Assembly (NCBI GenBank): GCA_964036665.1
Contig: OZ038531.1
Span: 16,430,168-16,494,167 of the forward strand
Direction of reading: 5' to 3'
Source of the DNA: Gordius sp. MW1
Lineage: Eukaryota > Nematomorpha > Gordioida > Gordea > Gordiidae
DNA: 64,000 bases
Below the pieces are notes generated by a model. The model had not been told where the DNA came from. It ran no database searches and worked only from the letters and a program-made list of their open reading frames with translations. The translations under genes were made by a program, and so were the position numbers. This document shows, one piece after another, positions 22,346 through 33,100 of this stretch (position 1 is its first letter; the number at the start of each line of letters is the position of its first letter).

Positions 22346-22405
22346 TACACATACTGATGAGCTCTAATAAGAGCGAAAACGTTATATGTCTGTTATCATT
22401 TCCGT
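22346..22405 (+). ncRNA. Candidate hammerhead ribozyme
   Basis: The plus strand has ctgatga (22354-22360), a perfect 5-bp stem II gctct-aata-agagc (22361-22374), then gaaa (22375-22378), then a short stem III region with gtc at 22388-22390 as the expected cleavage site. The catalytic core and the G-C first pair of stem II are exact. Stem III (cgu/aug-like) and stem I (aua with ugu) are weak and have a bulge, as in the small type I ribozymes of animal retroelements. Activity is not shown. It may be a remnant of a Penelope-like or retrozyme-type element. Confidence 0.55.
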
Positions 22406-22439
22406 GCTAAAAAAGATGATATATAGTTCAATAGTCTCT

Positions 22440-22515
22440 AATTAAAATTGCCTCTAGATGGCGCTAATTAAAGTGTAGTAAGTTTATTGCGGCACTCCTG
22501 AAAGGGGTTATTAGT
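22440..22515 (+). repeat. Repeat segment with inverted copy at 15948-16010
   Basis: Contains ctagatggcgctaatta and ttgcggcactcctg. Its reverse complement is at 15948-16010 (caggagtgccgcaat ... tagcgccatctat). It lies just 3' of the hammerhead candidate, so both may belong to one ribozyme-bearing element. Confidence 0.7.
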
Positions 22516-22679
22516 ATCTTCTTCTGATTTATCAAATCCGCAATTTATAAATTAATTTCAAAAATATAATATACATACATATAATACTCGGGAAAAACTC
22601 GTGTTTAATATACACTTTGTAATAGATATTTAACTATAACGATTAACTCTACACTGCATACTTTTGTTTTAATTTCTAC

Positions 22680-24861
22680 TTGTATTTGTGGCAAGTTAAA
22701 GATTGCAAGGTTATACCGGGGGAAGAAATCGCCAAGCAACGTCGGCCAGTTGTCCTCGATATAGCAAGAAAGATTTTTCCCGAAAGGAGAAAAGTCTACA
22801 CACCAAGGACAAAGTACGAAAAGCTTAACGATGATCGCGCAAATGAAATGTTTCACGCTTGAGCAACTCCGCTCTTGAAGGTTGCAGGCTTGGGGGGCGA
22901 CATTAACAAAAGGTGGGACACCGTTGCAAATGTTCTAAAGGAAACGGCCTTTCAAATCTTGGGACGAACTAAGGGCGGCAGAGCTCACAAGCGTGAACTA
23001 TGGTGGTGGAATGACTCGGTCAAAGAGGCTATAGAAAAGAAGGCGTTGTACCTACGATGGTACAAAACGAAGAAAGGAGAAGACTACGTGGCATATCGTG
23101 AAGCGTAACGCAAAGCTAAGATAGCGGTTGCGATAGCGAAGAACGAGGCTTACACCGATATGGCAAACAAGCTCGATACCAAGGGCGGCGACATAGTCAT
23201 GTATAAACACGCAAAGAGGTCGAGATGTCGGGACACTGAAAGTCATTAAAAGCGAAGAGGGACGAACGTTTTGCAAACCGAAGGAAGTCATCAAAAGATG
23301 GAAAGATTATTTCCAAAATATGATGAACAAAACAAATGATAGAAGACCGCTAGAGAGGGTGGAACCGAACTCGAACTTGGTTTTACCATTGCAGGCTTAT
23401 GAAGTAGGAGCGCAACTAACGAAGATGCGGAAAGGGAAAGCGCTAGGTCCCGATGATTTACCGATCGAAGCTTGGCTTGGGTGCAAAGGAGAAGGAATCG
23501 ACATAATGACAGGCCTATTTAACGCTATGCTGTATGAGAGTCGTATCCCTGACCAATGGAGGGAAAGTACGATCATACCCATATACAAAGGCAAAGGAGA
23601 CGCGCAGGAATGTGGCAACTTTAGAGGTATCAAGTTGACCTGCCACTCACTAAAACTACTAGAAAGGGTGCTAGTGAAAAGGCTCAATGACGAAGTTTGT
23701 CTCTCGCCCAATCAGTTTGGATTCGTGGCCGGTAAATCAACGATGGATCCAATCTTTGCGTTGAAGCAGACGATGGAAAAATATGGCGACATAAGAAAGA
23801 ACTTACACATGGTCTTCATCGATTTAGAAAAGGCCTACGATACGGTTCCGAGAGACTTAATATGGTGGTCCCTTAGAGCCAGAAATATACCCGAAGGATA
23901 TGTTCGACTTATCAAGGAAATGTATAATGGCGCGGTTGCATCTGTTAGGACTACCGTAGGAGAAACGAAACCCTTCCGAATAATGATTGGACTACATCAA
24001 GGGTCAGCGTTAAGCCCATTCTTGTTTAATCTAATTATGGATACAATAACAAAGAACTTGCACAAGCCAGCCCCTTGGACTATGCTATATGCCGATGATA
24101 GTTTCCTATGCGATGAAACAAGAGAAGGGGTTTTTCATCAGGCGAAAAAATGGTCAGAACGTTTTTCGGAATTCGGTCTAAAGGTCAGCGAGAAGAAAAC
24201 GGTTTACATGCAAATGATGGGCGGTAGTCCGCAAATGCACAAAAATGACGGTCCAATGTACACGGAGGTTGATAAGTTCACATATCTTGGCTCGCTATTA
24301 CATCAAGAGGGAGGATGTACCGCCGAAGTCCATTCTCGGATCAAGAAAGCATGGCTCAAGTGGCGCAGCATCTCCGGTGTCATGTGTGACAAAAAGATAC
24401 CAATTTGGTTGAAAAGCAAGGCGTACAAAACCATCGTGCGCCCGGTCTTGCTTTACGGGAGCGAAACATGGGCTGTAACCACCGCGGAGGAGAAACTCTT
24501 GCAAGCCACGGAAATGAGAATGGTGCGATGGAGCTTAGGCTACACCAAGCTGGATCGCATGACGAACGAATCCTTGATGACAAAGATGGGTATACAAGCG
24601 ACGAAGGACTTCCTAAGAGAAAATCGACTGCGGTGGTACGGCCATGTATTACGAAGAGACGAGGACGATGTCACACGGCGAACGCTGGAGATGGACGTGC
24701 CTGGAAGAAGAGGAAGGGGCAGACCACGTGCCACCTGGAAACGACTGGTTGAAAAGGATATGGACGTCAAACAGATGGAAATTAGCATGGCATGTACGCG
24801 ACTCAGATGGAAGAGGCTGCTAAAAACTTACCCCACGTCTGTGGGATTTTCAACACGATAA
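22680..24861 (+). pseudogene. RTE-clade non-LTR retrotransposon, 5'-truncated reverse transcriptase
   Basis: Translation begins with QVKDCKVIPGEEIAKQRRP, the linker between endonuclease and RT in RTE-type elements. After stops at 22860 and 23106 and a frameshift near 23220, a 513-codon open frame runs from 23320 to 24861. RT motifs in order: GKALGPDDLPIEAW, FRGIKLTCHSLKLLERVL, NQFGFVAGKSTMDPIFAL, FIDLEKAYDTVPRDLIW, GLHQGSALSPFLFNLIMD and the catalytic LYADD at 24085-24099. The C-terminal RENRLRWYGHVLRRDEDD is the typical RTE tail. The endonuclease is missing, as usual for 5'-truncated copies. It sits inside the minus-strand LTR element in opposite orientation. Confidence 0.92.
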
Positions 24862-25067
24862 AGGAGTTGTCTACTAAGATTGATCTCATCGATTAATTAA
24901 TTTTTAAAAACCCAATAATTTTTAGCATAAACTAGAATCAAGAAACCTAATTCTCCAATAATTGTTCTTTGAATTGCAATTCGTGTCCTTCAATAAATCA
25001 CGAAATTTTGTCCCGATTCTAAATTGTAACAGGGGTTAGGGGGGGTTCAATTTTAGTTGGGCGCCAC
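24862..25067. other. RTE 3' tail and LTR-element leader
   Basis: AT-rich 3' region of the RTE copy, with ttcaataaatcacg containing an aataaa, passing into the LTR element leader. The run aggggttaggggggg lies at 25031-25045. The primer-binding site gttgggcgcca lies at 25057-25067 on the plus strand (tggcgcccaac on the minus strand). The border between the two elements is not resolved. Confidence 0.5.
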
Positions 25068-25361
25068 TTTTAAATATTCTATTTATTATAAACCCGGAGC
25101 ATTATACATGAGGTATACCATCAATCTTGTAGTTTATCCTATTGGGTAGGGAAACAAATTAATAAAATAACATAATGTGTTCATCCCTGATAATGTCTTG
25201 TGTCCCGTCTCTTTAGCCAGTTCTTACCCTCACTCATGTCTTGTACGTTAATATTCTTTCTAGATTTCCTTTGTATAACGCTTGTCATCGTCCAGCCATC
25301 TAGTAATTCCATTCACATCTGGTGGCTAAACGTCCCCTCCCCAGCACTCATATATACGACA
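25068..25361 (-). repeat. 5' LTR
   Basis: Partner of 15192-15460. On the minus strand it begins tgtcgtatatatgagtgc and ends in atttaaaa one base before the primer-binding site. It includes a roughly 30-base segment absent from the other LTR. Confidence 0.85.
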
Positions 25362-25366
25362 CATTC

Positions 25367-26560
25367 AACTTGGCGTCGAGGAGGTAACGGCTGGGCTGTT
25401 CCATATTGTTCTCTGCTAACAATATTATGCATTACATCAATGTTGAATATTGTAATTCGGTCAACAAAGGTAGTGGTGTGACAGTTTTTACCCTTCAACC
25501 AGATCACTGCGTATAAATCGAGTCTTCCAATTGATGAAATCGAAAGATATATGAACAGCAATGAAGCTATGCGTATTCTATCCTTTCCTATACATGTACG
25601 CAGTCCTGTTATGGTGCCCCTAGCTGTACATCTAGAAAATGGGCAACGCGGTTATTTTACAAATGCAAATGTCAATAAAATAGCCTTAAATTTCCCAGAT
25701 ACAATAATAACAGCGTTCTTAAAGCTATACACGATGATTTTGCGCAAAAGCTGCAATAGTGCGAAGTGCTTAGGTCTTGCACATGGAATTCGCGCAGCAT
25801 GCTATAGGCCGACTATACACTATTCATCCCAATCAAGATGAATGTTTCTTTCTTCGCATGACGGAACTGGTCCAACGTGTTTCCAGCAATTAAAAGTGGT
25901 AAAAGGCGTTGCACTCCACTTTCCGCAGTGCATGCCAAGCCATGCAAGCATAATAATCATGGATTCAGTTGCAATTGACCAAAGAGCAAATAACAAATAA
26001 ATGTCTACGAAAATGCATTTGTCGATTAAAATGTGTGCATCTAATCCTAACCCAAACCCTAACCTAAAACCCCGAACTAAAACACTAACCTTAACGTTTT
26101 CGTCTCTGTAAACCCCTCTCAAGGAGCATTTTAGTTAAATATTCATAGACATTCGTAGACATTCATAGATATTTGGTCAGTTAAACTTTGGTCGAATGCA
26201 CCGATACGATAATCATGTATGAAGGAATTAGTGACGCGTGCTATAATTCACATCCAAAACAAATTCGTGTTTTATTGATCCCCTGCTCTCCATGTCCCAC
26301 CAATTTATGGAATAAATATAAGCAAACATGGCAGAAGATATCATTTATTGGAATAGTCATGCACATCCTAATATTAACATGGATCGATTGCTACTACAAC
26401 GAAACATAATGTATTCTTGAAGATATATGCTTAGAAATTGAAATAAAGTTTTGACTCAATTGGGTATGCTTGCACCAAATCGATCTGCTGCTGCGTTTTG
26501 ATGTAGACTTACATCATGAACAAAGTTACAACTATTTTGTCTTATGTGTGATCGAATGTT
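25367..26560 (+). pseudogene. Helitron Rep/helicase part, broken (continuation after the LTR insertion)
   Basis: GNGWAVPYCSLL (25386-25421) matches the NRWVVPYNPxLL region of Helitron proteins. 25508-25670 gives SLPIDEIERYMNSNEAM, RILSFPIHVRSPVMVPLAVH and LENGQRGYFTNAN, a strongly diagnostic Helitron stretch. 26230-26410 contains PKQIRVLLIPCSPCPTNLWN and KYKQTWQK, and 26412-26485 contains LEDICLEIE, then in another frame TQLGMLAPNRSA, corresponding to the part leading into the SF1 helicase. No Walker A motif was seen. Several stops and shifts; non-functional. Confidence 0.82.
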
Positions 26561-27369
26561 CCTAAGCTAACGCTGCAACAAAAAGCCATTTACGATCAGT
26601 TTGGTTGTTAATTTTTATATAGTATATAACTTTTTGCTTTCACTGTACAGGCGGAAATTTGTAATATTTCCAGTTAATTCTGATTTCAACCAAATGTACT
26701 TAGGAAACTAATGCAAAGTGAAAAAATTTGTTCAGCAACTATCTTTCATCCTAATCTTAGGCCTACAGCGATGCAGATATCGTTATTGGATAAGAGTAGA
26801 CCGAGATTACGACTTGGGAAAGCTTCGGGCCATTCGTGACCTGAAAGTGGACCTAAGCTCCTAAGCGGTTCCTCAGCCGAAGCGCCTTTAATAAGAGACT
26901 TTAAGAGGCACTCGGACAGGGGGCCATTCCAACACTTTTGAGTGTTTACTTCAAAGGTTTGAGTAGACTATAAAAGACTTCATTAAACCAAATTTGAAGG
27001 TATTCTCTCTTCATTTTATTACTGTAGATTTTAGGCTAAGACAATACACTACTATACACATTGTACAAAAATTTTTCTCTGCGTTGTCAAACATTATCAT
27101 TGACTCGTGTATATTAGTGGTTTATAAACACATTTGTCACATGCATATTAACGCTAAACATCGCTACCTAATAAGTATTTAAAACTGTTATAAATCTATT
27201 TAATTAAAAATAAATATGCCTTTTCCTATCAAGTTTATTTGCATAATATAAAAATATATTTTTTCACATCATAAACTCTCTTTCAGCAAACCCAAATTCT
27301 TTCATATATTTCTTATTGATAGGTACCAAAGAACTAAGCCAAAGCAACGCTTGACCGGGCACAGCTAGT
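26561..27369. other. 3' end of the outer Helitron
   Basis: Non-coding or decayed sequence up to the terminal hairpin-like aaagcaacgctt and ctagt at 27365-27369. The 62-codon plus-strand frame at 26994-27182 has no recognised domain. Confidence 0.5.
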
Positions 27370-28240
27370 ATAATCAATTATTTATAATCACCTCTAATAA
27401 TGGGATATGAAGGTAGAGATCAATTTTTTAAAAATTTGTTGGCTAAACAATAAAGGGTTCGGCAAATTAAGGCTCAGACTAGATAATTAGATTTCAAAGA
27501 ATTACAAATTATGAAATTTATAGTATTATAACACGATGGTTTAGGACTGGTTAGCTTTTAACCCCACCTCACAATTCAGTTTTAAAATTAAAAAACTATT
27601 AAACTATAACTAAATTATAGGGAAAAATTATTAGTTTAAAATCGTTGCGCATACATATCTTAGACAAATTAAAATTACGATTAAAAAGACCAAAGTATCA
27701 GTAGAAAAAATTTAAGATTCAAAACATACACTAGATGGAATTTGCTATCTCAAAAGATAATTAAAGATTTAGCTATTCAATAGGCATTGCTAAGTAATAT
27801 GAACATATCATAAAGAATACATTCAAAATGACTCCAAATTATTATGTCCATCAATCTAGAATACATCCCAAAAATTTATTAGGGAATGATGCAAGATACA
27901 ATATAACGAGAAATTCACAAATTCGTTGATTATCTTTGAATTAAACTTTTTTGTATTTGGATATGGTGTATAGACTCAAAAAAAGTCGATAAAAATTTGT
28001 GCATCAAGTTGAGAGAAAAAATGATATATATCCTTTGTCAAATCTTTTACAGGTCTCCATGCTTTCTCCATATATCTGCCAAATTGAGATAATTCATGCT
28101 ACGCGGATTAGAACCCTACGATTGAAATAGAAAACATCATAAGATGTAATCATATATTAACGAGTTTATAAACTTACATAACTTACATATACTATACAAG
28201 TGCAAAAAAATTTTTTATAAAGATAATCAATCGGGCCCAT
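27370..28240. other. Intergenic DNA, nothing recognised
   Basis: AT-rich sequence without a supportable gene. Confidence 0.4.
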
Positions 28241-28249
28241 AAACAATAA

Positions 28250-28480
28250 TGGATATTGGGCTCGGGCGAGCGCGAAAAAATTAAAGCCGACCAGCGGTCA
28301 ATAGTTAGTCTATTTGTGAAAGCAAATCAAGAGTCTAGTTTACAAAAGGATAAGTCCACAGCCATTAAGAATCCGTATAAGTTTCCATCGCAATTAGTGA
28401 AAATTTACAGGTTGGACAGGACAGGACAGGACGGACAACCAAAAGCGAGCCCATAAATTGCATAGCAGTTAATATAAAAA
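28250..28480 (+). repeat. SINE-like dispersed repeat (copy 1 of 2)
   Basis: Shares with 46250-46445 an ordered set of blocks: tgggct(c/t)g-g-cga, gtcta-t-tg-gaaa, ccgtataagtttcca and caattagtgaaaatttacag, then ggttggacaggacag, and ending agcccataaattgcatagca. The ORF over it (28256-28456) is contained in the repeat and is not a gene. The ending matches the inverted-end family at 7621 and 55279. Confidence 0.75.
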
Positions 28481-29430
28481 TATGACTTAAAACAATATAA
28501 ACTAAGGGAATTACGTTGAAAGAGTTGCTGTTTTGAGAGTGAAAATTTCCCGATTGAAAATAACTTCCCGGGGCCCTGTGAGCTAGGTTATTAAATTCAT
28601 GCCTCGGCTGACCCGGTCTAAAGGGTGGTGCGTTTATAGAGAACAACCAATCTTGACACTTTTGACGAATGTTTTTCAATGTTTGTTCCGAATTCTCGTT
28701 TTCCTACATAAAAATTTCAAATCACATAAATTACCAAGCTGCAAAAAACAGCTTGCTAAACACGTAGATAATTATATTTTTGGAGATAATTGTTAACTTT
28801 AATTATTTAAACACCTTGGGCCTACTAACTTATTCCTAAAGGTAATCTATTCTTAATTATTATTTAAACTCACACAAAAACAAATATTTTAACCTAATTT
28901 TTTTTTTAAATTTAGCCTTTTTATCGCAAATAATAATTACAATTTAGATTTTACAAAGGGTCGAACTTTGTCAATGAATTTGCATTTAACTATAGTTAAG
29001 TTTCCGACAAACTGCGAACTTTTTATATGAAATGCTCAATCGGAAAACAATAATTAAAATTTGCATCAATTTATGCTGAAATTTTTGGAATGTATCCTAT
29101 TACTGATATTACTTATGACAAGCTTTTACAACTATGTAGAAATAACTGATGCAAACATAGCAGTCAATCCGCATATTGTAAACATAATAACAAAGTGATA
29201 TTATAAATAAGTATCATTAAAAACCGTGGGTGAAAACACGTTGGATGGCAAACGAAGGTTGAAGTAATCTCCGATATCACCAGCGTTCGAATTGAAATTG
29301 CGACTATTAATAATATTTTACAAAAAATACAAATTAAAAAAATATTGAAAAAGAGAGTAATATACTTGATTTTCTTAAATATCACAAACGTTTTAATATA
29401 AAAATATAGATGAATTTAAAGCAAGCTATA
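28481..29430. other. Spacer downstream of TMEM131, nothing recognised
   Basis: AT-rich DNA. A 104-codon minus-strand frame (28365-28679) overlaps the SINE-like repeat and shows no domain. No second gene is supportable here. Confidence 0.4.
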
Positions 29431-29435
29431 AGCCT

Positions 29436-30074
29436 GTACCGGTCGCCCGAAGCTCAACCAGAGTTTGTCGGGCTAGGGCAAGATTTTAAAAAATCTCGGG
29501 TCGGGCCTGATTTGGTGGTTTAAATGGGGCCCGAGGTCGGCCTCATTTAAGCCTAAGCCAACTAAACATCTCTTAAATATGACTTAAATAAACCCAACTT
29601 TAAATAAATATCTTCGTACAGCGTACATAATATTACTTTCAAGCCAGCCCCTCCCCCTGTCTATAATGATTCAAATCATGTGATATCAATTCTAGTATAT
29701 AAATATACATCCGCAGTAGCTATTTCAAGAATAAAATAAATAAATGTTTTAAGAGACGCTTAATTTTACAAAAAATTATTTTTTTAAAGTTAGATTTATT
29801 AGGTTAAAATCTAGTTGAATAAATTGTAGCATAAGAAATTGGATTCTTTATTTTCTACTTATCCTTATTTAAAGAATTATTACAATCAAAATTATTTTTA
29901 TATTGTAAGAAAATTTTAAAATGCAAAATTTGTTCAAACATTATATTATAAATTGGGTCAGGTTCGGGCACAAGTTAAGGCAAAAATAAAAAACATTCGG
30001 GCTCCGGTCGGGCAGATCAAAAATTAACCGTCGAGCTCGGGCCGAAAAAAAATCCATTTTGCAGGGCTCTATTA
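29436..30074. mobile_element. Non-autonomous hAT-like element next to the TMEM131 stop codon
   Basis: The left end tataagcctgtacc and the right end tgcagggctcta (inverse tagagccctgca) match at 8 of 12 positions when inverted. Both flanks are rich in gcccgaa / cgggtcgggcc, as in the hAT copies at 6328 and 12685. The body is AT-rich. No 8-bp duplication could be matched, so borders are approximate. It ends about 30 bases from the TMEM131 stop, so it lies in the 3' untranslated region or just beyond it. Confidence 0.65.
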
Positions 30075-30104
30075 TGCGGATGTAAAACAAATAGGTTATA
30101 TTCA

Positions 30105-33100
30105 TTACTTCCTAACTGTATTGAGATGTGCATTCCCGCCCATAGGTCGATCGTAGGGTACTTGCATGTTGTAGTATTCGTTATCGTTAGATTCGAACAA
30201 AGCGTCGCCCGCTTCCATTTGACGCTGTTGTTTGAGGTAAGCTTGAAATCCCGGGTCATCCAAATACGATTGCAGCAAGGAATCTATACATATTTATGGG
30301 AAAAGATTAAAGAAAAGCGTTTTTTAAAGGGTTTCTTGCTTGAAGATGAGGTGCTGATTTCGGTAATAAAAACTCCAAATCTTTACTGTTAATATTAGAC
30401 TTGAATAGTTTAGTTTCAATGAAACTGGTGCGATATTTTATTTTTAAATTTGTGCTAACCTAACCCAGGTCCTCCTGATATAACTTGAGAAATAAATATA
30501 GAGAGAAGGAGCTGGAGTTTAATAGCTACGCTTCCACGTTAAATAAATTTATATATGTTAAGTTTTTTCCATTATGTGTTTGAAATTAGTTTTGAGCTCC
30601 TTTCTTTAAAATATGTATCATTTATATTTAAATCCTATCTACTCAATACGTAATAATAATAATAATATATTTTTAAATTATAGTCAGCCATCAAAACAAT
30701 AAAGTAGTTTTTTTGAAATTCTTTGCCTAAATTGAAATATAATTGATTAGACCGTTTGCCGGTAATATACATCTTACCAATTTCAAAATGCCAAGAAAAG
30801 CACGTTTATTAATTGCTATACTCCGATTTTTAATAATACCATCTTATTAGGGGGTTTAATTTACTTTTGTACAACTTTCAGAGTATAAAACTTCTAACTT
30901 CTCGAATTATTAAAAAGTTTTTTGCATTCGTTACTTTTTAAAAAACATAAAGCACCGCAAAATCACACCATTTTAGTAAATTATTGATCACGAAACAACC
31001 TTATAAACAAGTAATAAAAGACCAACAAATTGAGAGTTTGCAAAGGGGATGTGAGTGTTTACAGAAAGTAGCGGTTGGATTTTGTTGCAGCCCGTACTGG
31101 TCGTGAAGTTGTTGTGTTTCGACTAAGGATTCCATCCGAGATTTTTCATTTTGCACTTCGGCCACTATGCTGTCCCAGGAGGAAGAGCGAGACAGGCAAG
31201 CGTCTTAACGGGACAAAAAGTAAATATAGGATTATTTTTCAAGTTGGTGGGTACGGAGTATACTTAAAACATATGGAAACAAGACTAGCATATGTAATTA
31301 TTTTAACGTTAACATGAGCGTAGCCAGGATTTGAATTAAAGGGGGGGGGGGCGAAAAAAATAAGTACAAAAAAATTTTTAAACTAATTTTGTGCACTCCG
31401 ATCAATGCTTTGGCCTGGCTTAAGGCTCGGCCCGGGCCCTAAAATATTTGGTCCAAATATGCGCAATTTAGGCAATTGCGCTAAATAAATTCAACTCTCT
31501 TAAAGTGAGTATTAGCCTCAAAACTCCAAACACCTTATAAAGATTCTTATATTTTTCATTAGCTCGATGGCAATAATAGCCATTTCCCTCATAATTTAGA
31601 TATTCAATCATAGATTATAGTTTTGAACTTTGACTGAAGTACATTGTAAGTCAATAACTTATAAAAAAGCTAGGAATATCCATACTCCATTAAAGCATGT
31701 TAATTAAGTTTAAAATATTAAGCTGATGTTTTCGAAAGACCCCGGGAAACTTTAAAAAAAATTGTCAGATAAAATTTAATAAAACATAAAATTTTAGCTG
31801 GCAAACCTCCTTTCCTAGGCGAATTGCCGGGGTACATGTAGGCGTTGTTGTTACCAGAGGCATCGGGGTACTCGAAGGAATAACCATTGCCAAATTGCTG
31901 AGAGTTGTGAACACCGCTATTTCCTGAGTTACGTTTGCTTAAGCTACCGTCCATATTCCAAGCCAATGGGGCACTCGAGTTTGTGCTAGGGTGTCCGGGC
32001 CTGTTCTGAGAATGGGCAGATGGTGATCTATGCATATAGGTTAGGTTAGTAACTTAGAAATGTTCAATCCATTAGATAAGCAAGGTAATTTTATTAATGG
32101 TCTCGTAGGATTGATAAAAAAAAGTGGGAGGGAAAAGATTTCTGTGACCATTATCTAGGTTAGTTTAAGTTTGAAAAAATCATTTCATGGGTAAACTTTT
32201 TCCATTTATTAATCCTTTAAATGATGCAACAAATGCACAAATTATGATTGAAAATTTGAGGTAAATTCTGTAGGAACATTAAGTAGGTGAAAGTTAGGAG
32301 CTTGAAAAACTTATTAAAGATTTAACACAAATCCTGCTTGTTCCTTAAAAGTACTATATGGAATTTCCTGGATTTTTTATCGACACCTTAAACGCAGAAG
32401 TTGAAGGTGGGTAAAAAATCAATTAACTAATTAAACGACCAATAGGTTTACCTTAGCCAAATCAAGTTATCTGATATGGATTTAAACTTGCAAAAAAATT
32501 CCGAACGAAATATAAATTTTTGTCAAATTTAATAAACAAAGGTATGCGTCATTTGAGCTTATTGCACCAAAATACTCATTTGACCCCTAATTAACTCCAT
32601 TTTAGTAAAGCAACATTTAAAAAATTCATTAGAAAGGAAACCAACTTTAATAGTGCTTTGGAGTAATTATAAGGCAAATTTGGTCGGACGCCATTGTTGG
32701 TAGACCAAACTCCTTGGCTCGATACGATGGGCGCGACCCAATTGGACGATACATCTCCAAAACCCCGCACTAAATTGCTATTAGCCGCGCCCAAGCGATT
32801 CGCGGGTTGGTCCATTTTGGTGGGAAAAAGGGAGAAAGTGGGAAATGGTTTATCGCATTTTTTCAAACCTAATCAATTCCACAATAAAATATTATTTTCG
32901 TGAATTTAATGAGGAAAAAAATTAATAGTAATTTCTTGTGAAATCTTTACATGAAGTATCTATAACAGAACATGAAATTTAAATTTTAATGGTTTCCATA
33001 CGTGATTGTTAGATCACCATTATTTAATATTGTTGTTAAGGGCGTAACCAGGATTTGATTAGGAGGGGGGCAGTTATTATTTAGGGCGGGCGAAATGATG

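Larger units (their letters stand above)
15192..25361 (-). mobile_element. LTR retrotransposon on the minus strand, pol-less, with nested insertions
   Basis: Two direct repeats of about 270 and 294 bp (15192-15460 and 25068-25361) bound the element, with a 5-bp target duplication cattc (15187-15191 and 25362-25366). Read on the minus strand the LTR begins tgtcg. One base inside the 5' LTR is tggcgcccaac (25067 side), a primer-binding site of the Lys-tRNA type. Next to the 3' LTR there is a purine tract, aaaaaagggagg (15461-15472). Internal minus-strand ORFs include a zinc-knuckle gag-like piece (22085-22339). I found no RT, RNase H or integrase for this element. The RTE fragment and second Helitron account for most of its 10.2 kb. 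Confidence 0.85.
13884..27369 (+). mobile_element. Outer Helitron, autonomous-type but decayed and split by a 10.2-kb insertion
   Basis: The 5' end is placed at tcaatatatatataaatgt (13884); the start is tentative. The 3' end is ctagt at 27365-27369, preceded by aaagc-aac-gctt, a short hairpin-like motif. Rep-protein sequences flank the inserted LTR element. To its left are YGRPDLFITFTCNPAW (about 14693-14740) and AKRGLLHAH (about 14887-14913). To its right come GWAVPY, MRILSFPIHVRSP and LAVHLENGQRGYFT (25390-25670), then helicase-side fragments to about 26520. The reading frame is broken by several stops and shifts, so it can no longer encode a Rep/helicase. The flanks of the LTR element join in the expected Helitron protein order. 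Confidence 0.75.

Noticed and set aside
24298..24788. Minus-strand and shifted-frame ORFs within the RTE copy
   Set aside because: Shadow frames of the RT coding sequence, which has clear motifs in its own frame.
28256..28456. 66-codon ORF as a gene
   Set aside because: It coincides with a dispersed repeat also found in a TMEM131 intron (46250-46445).
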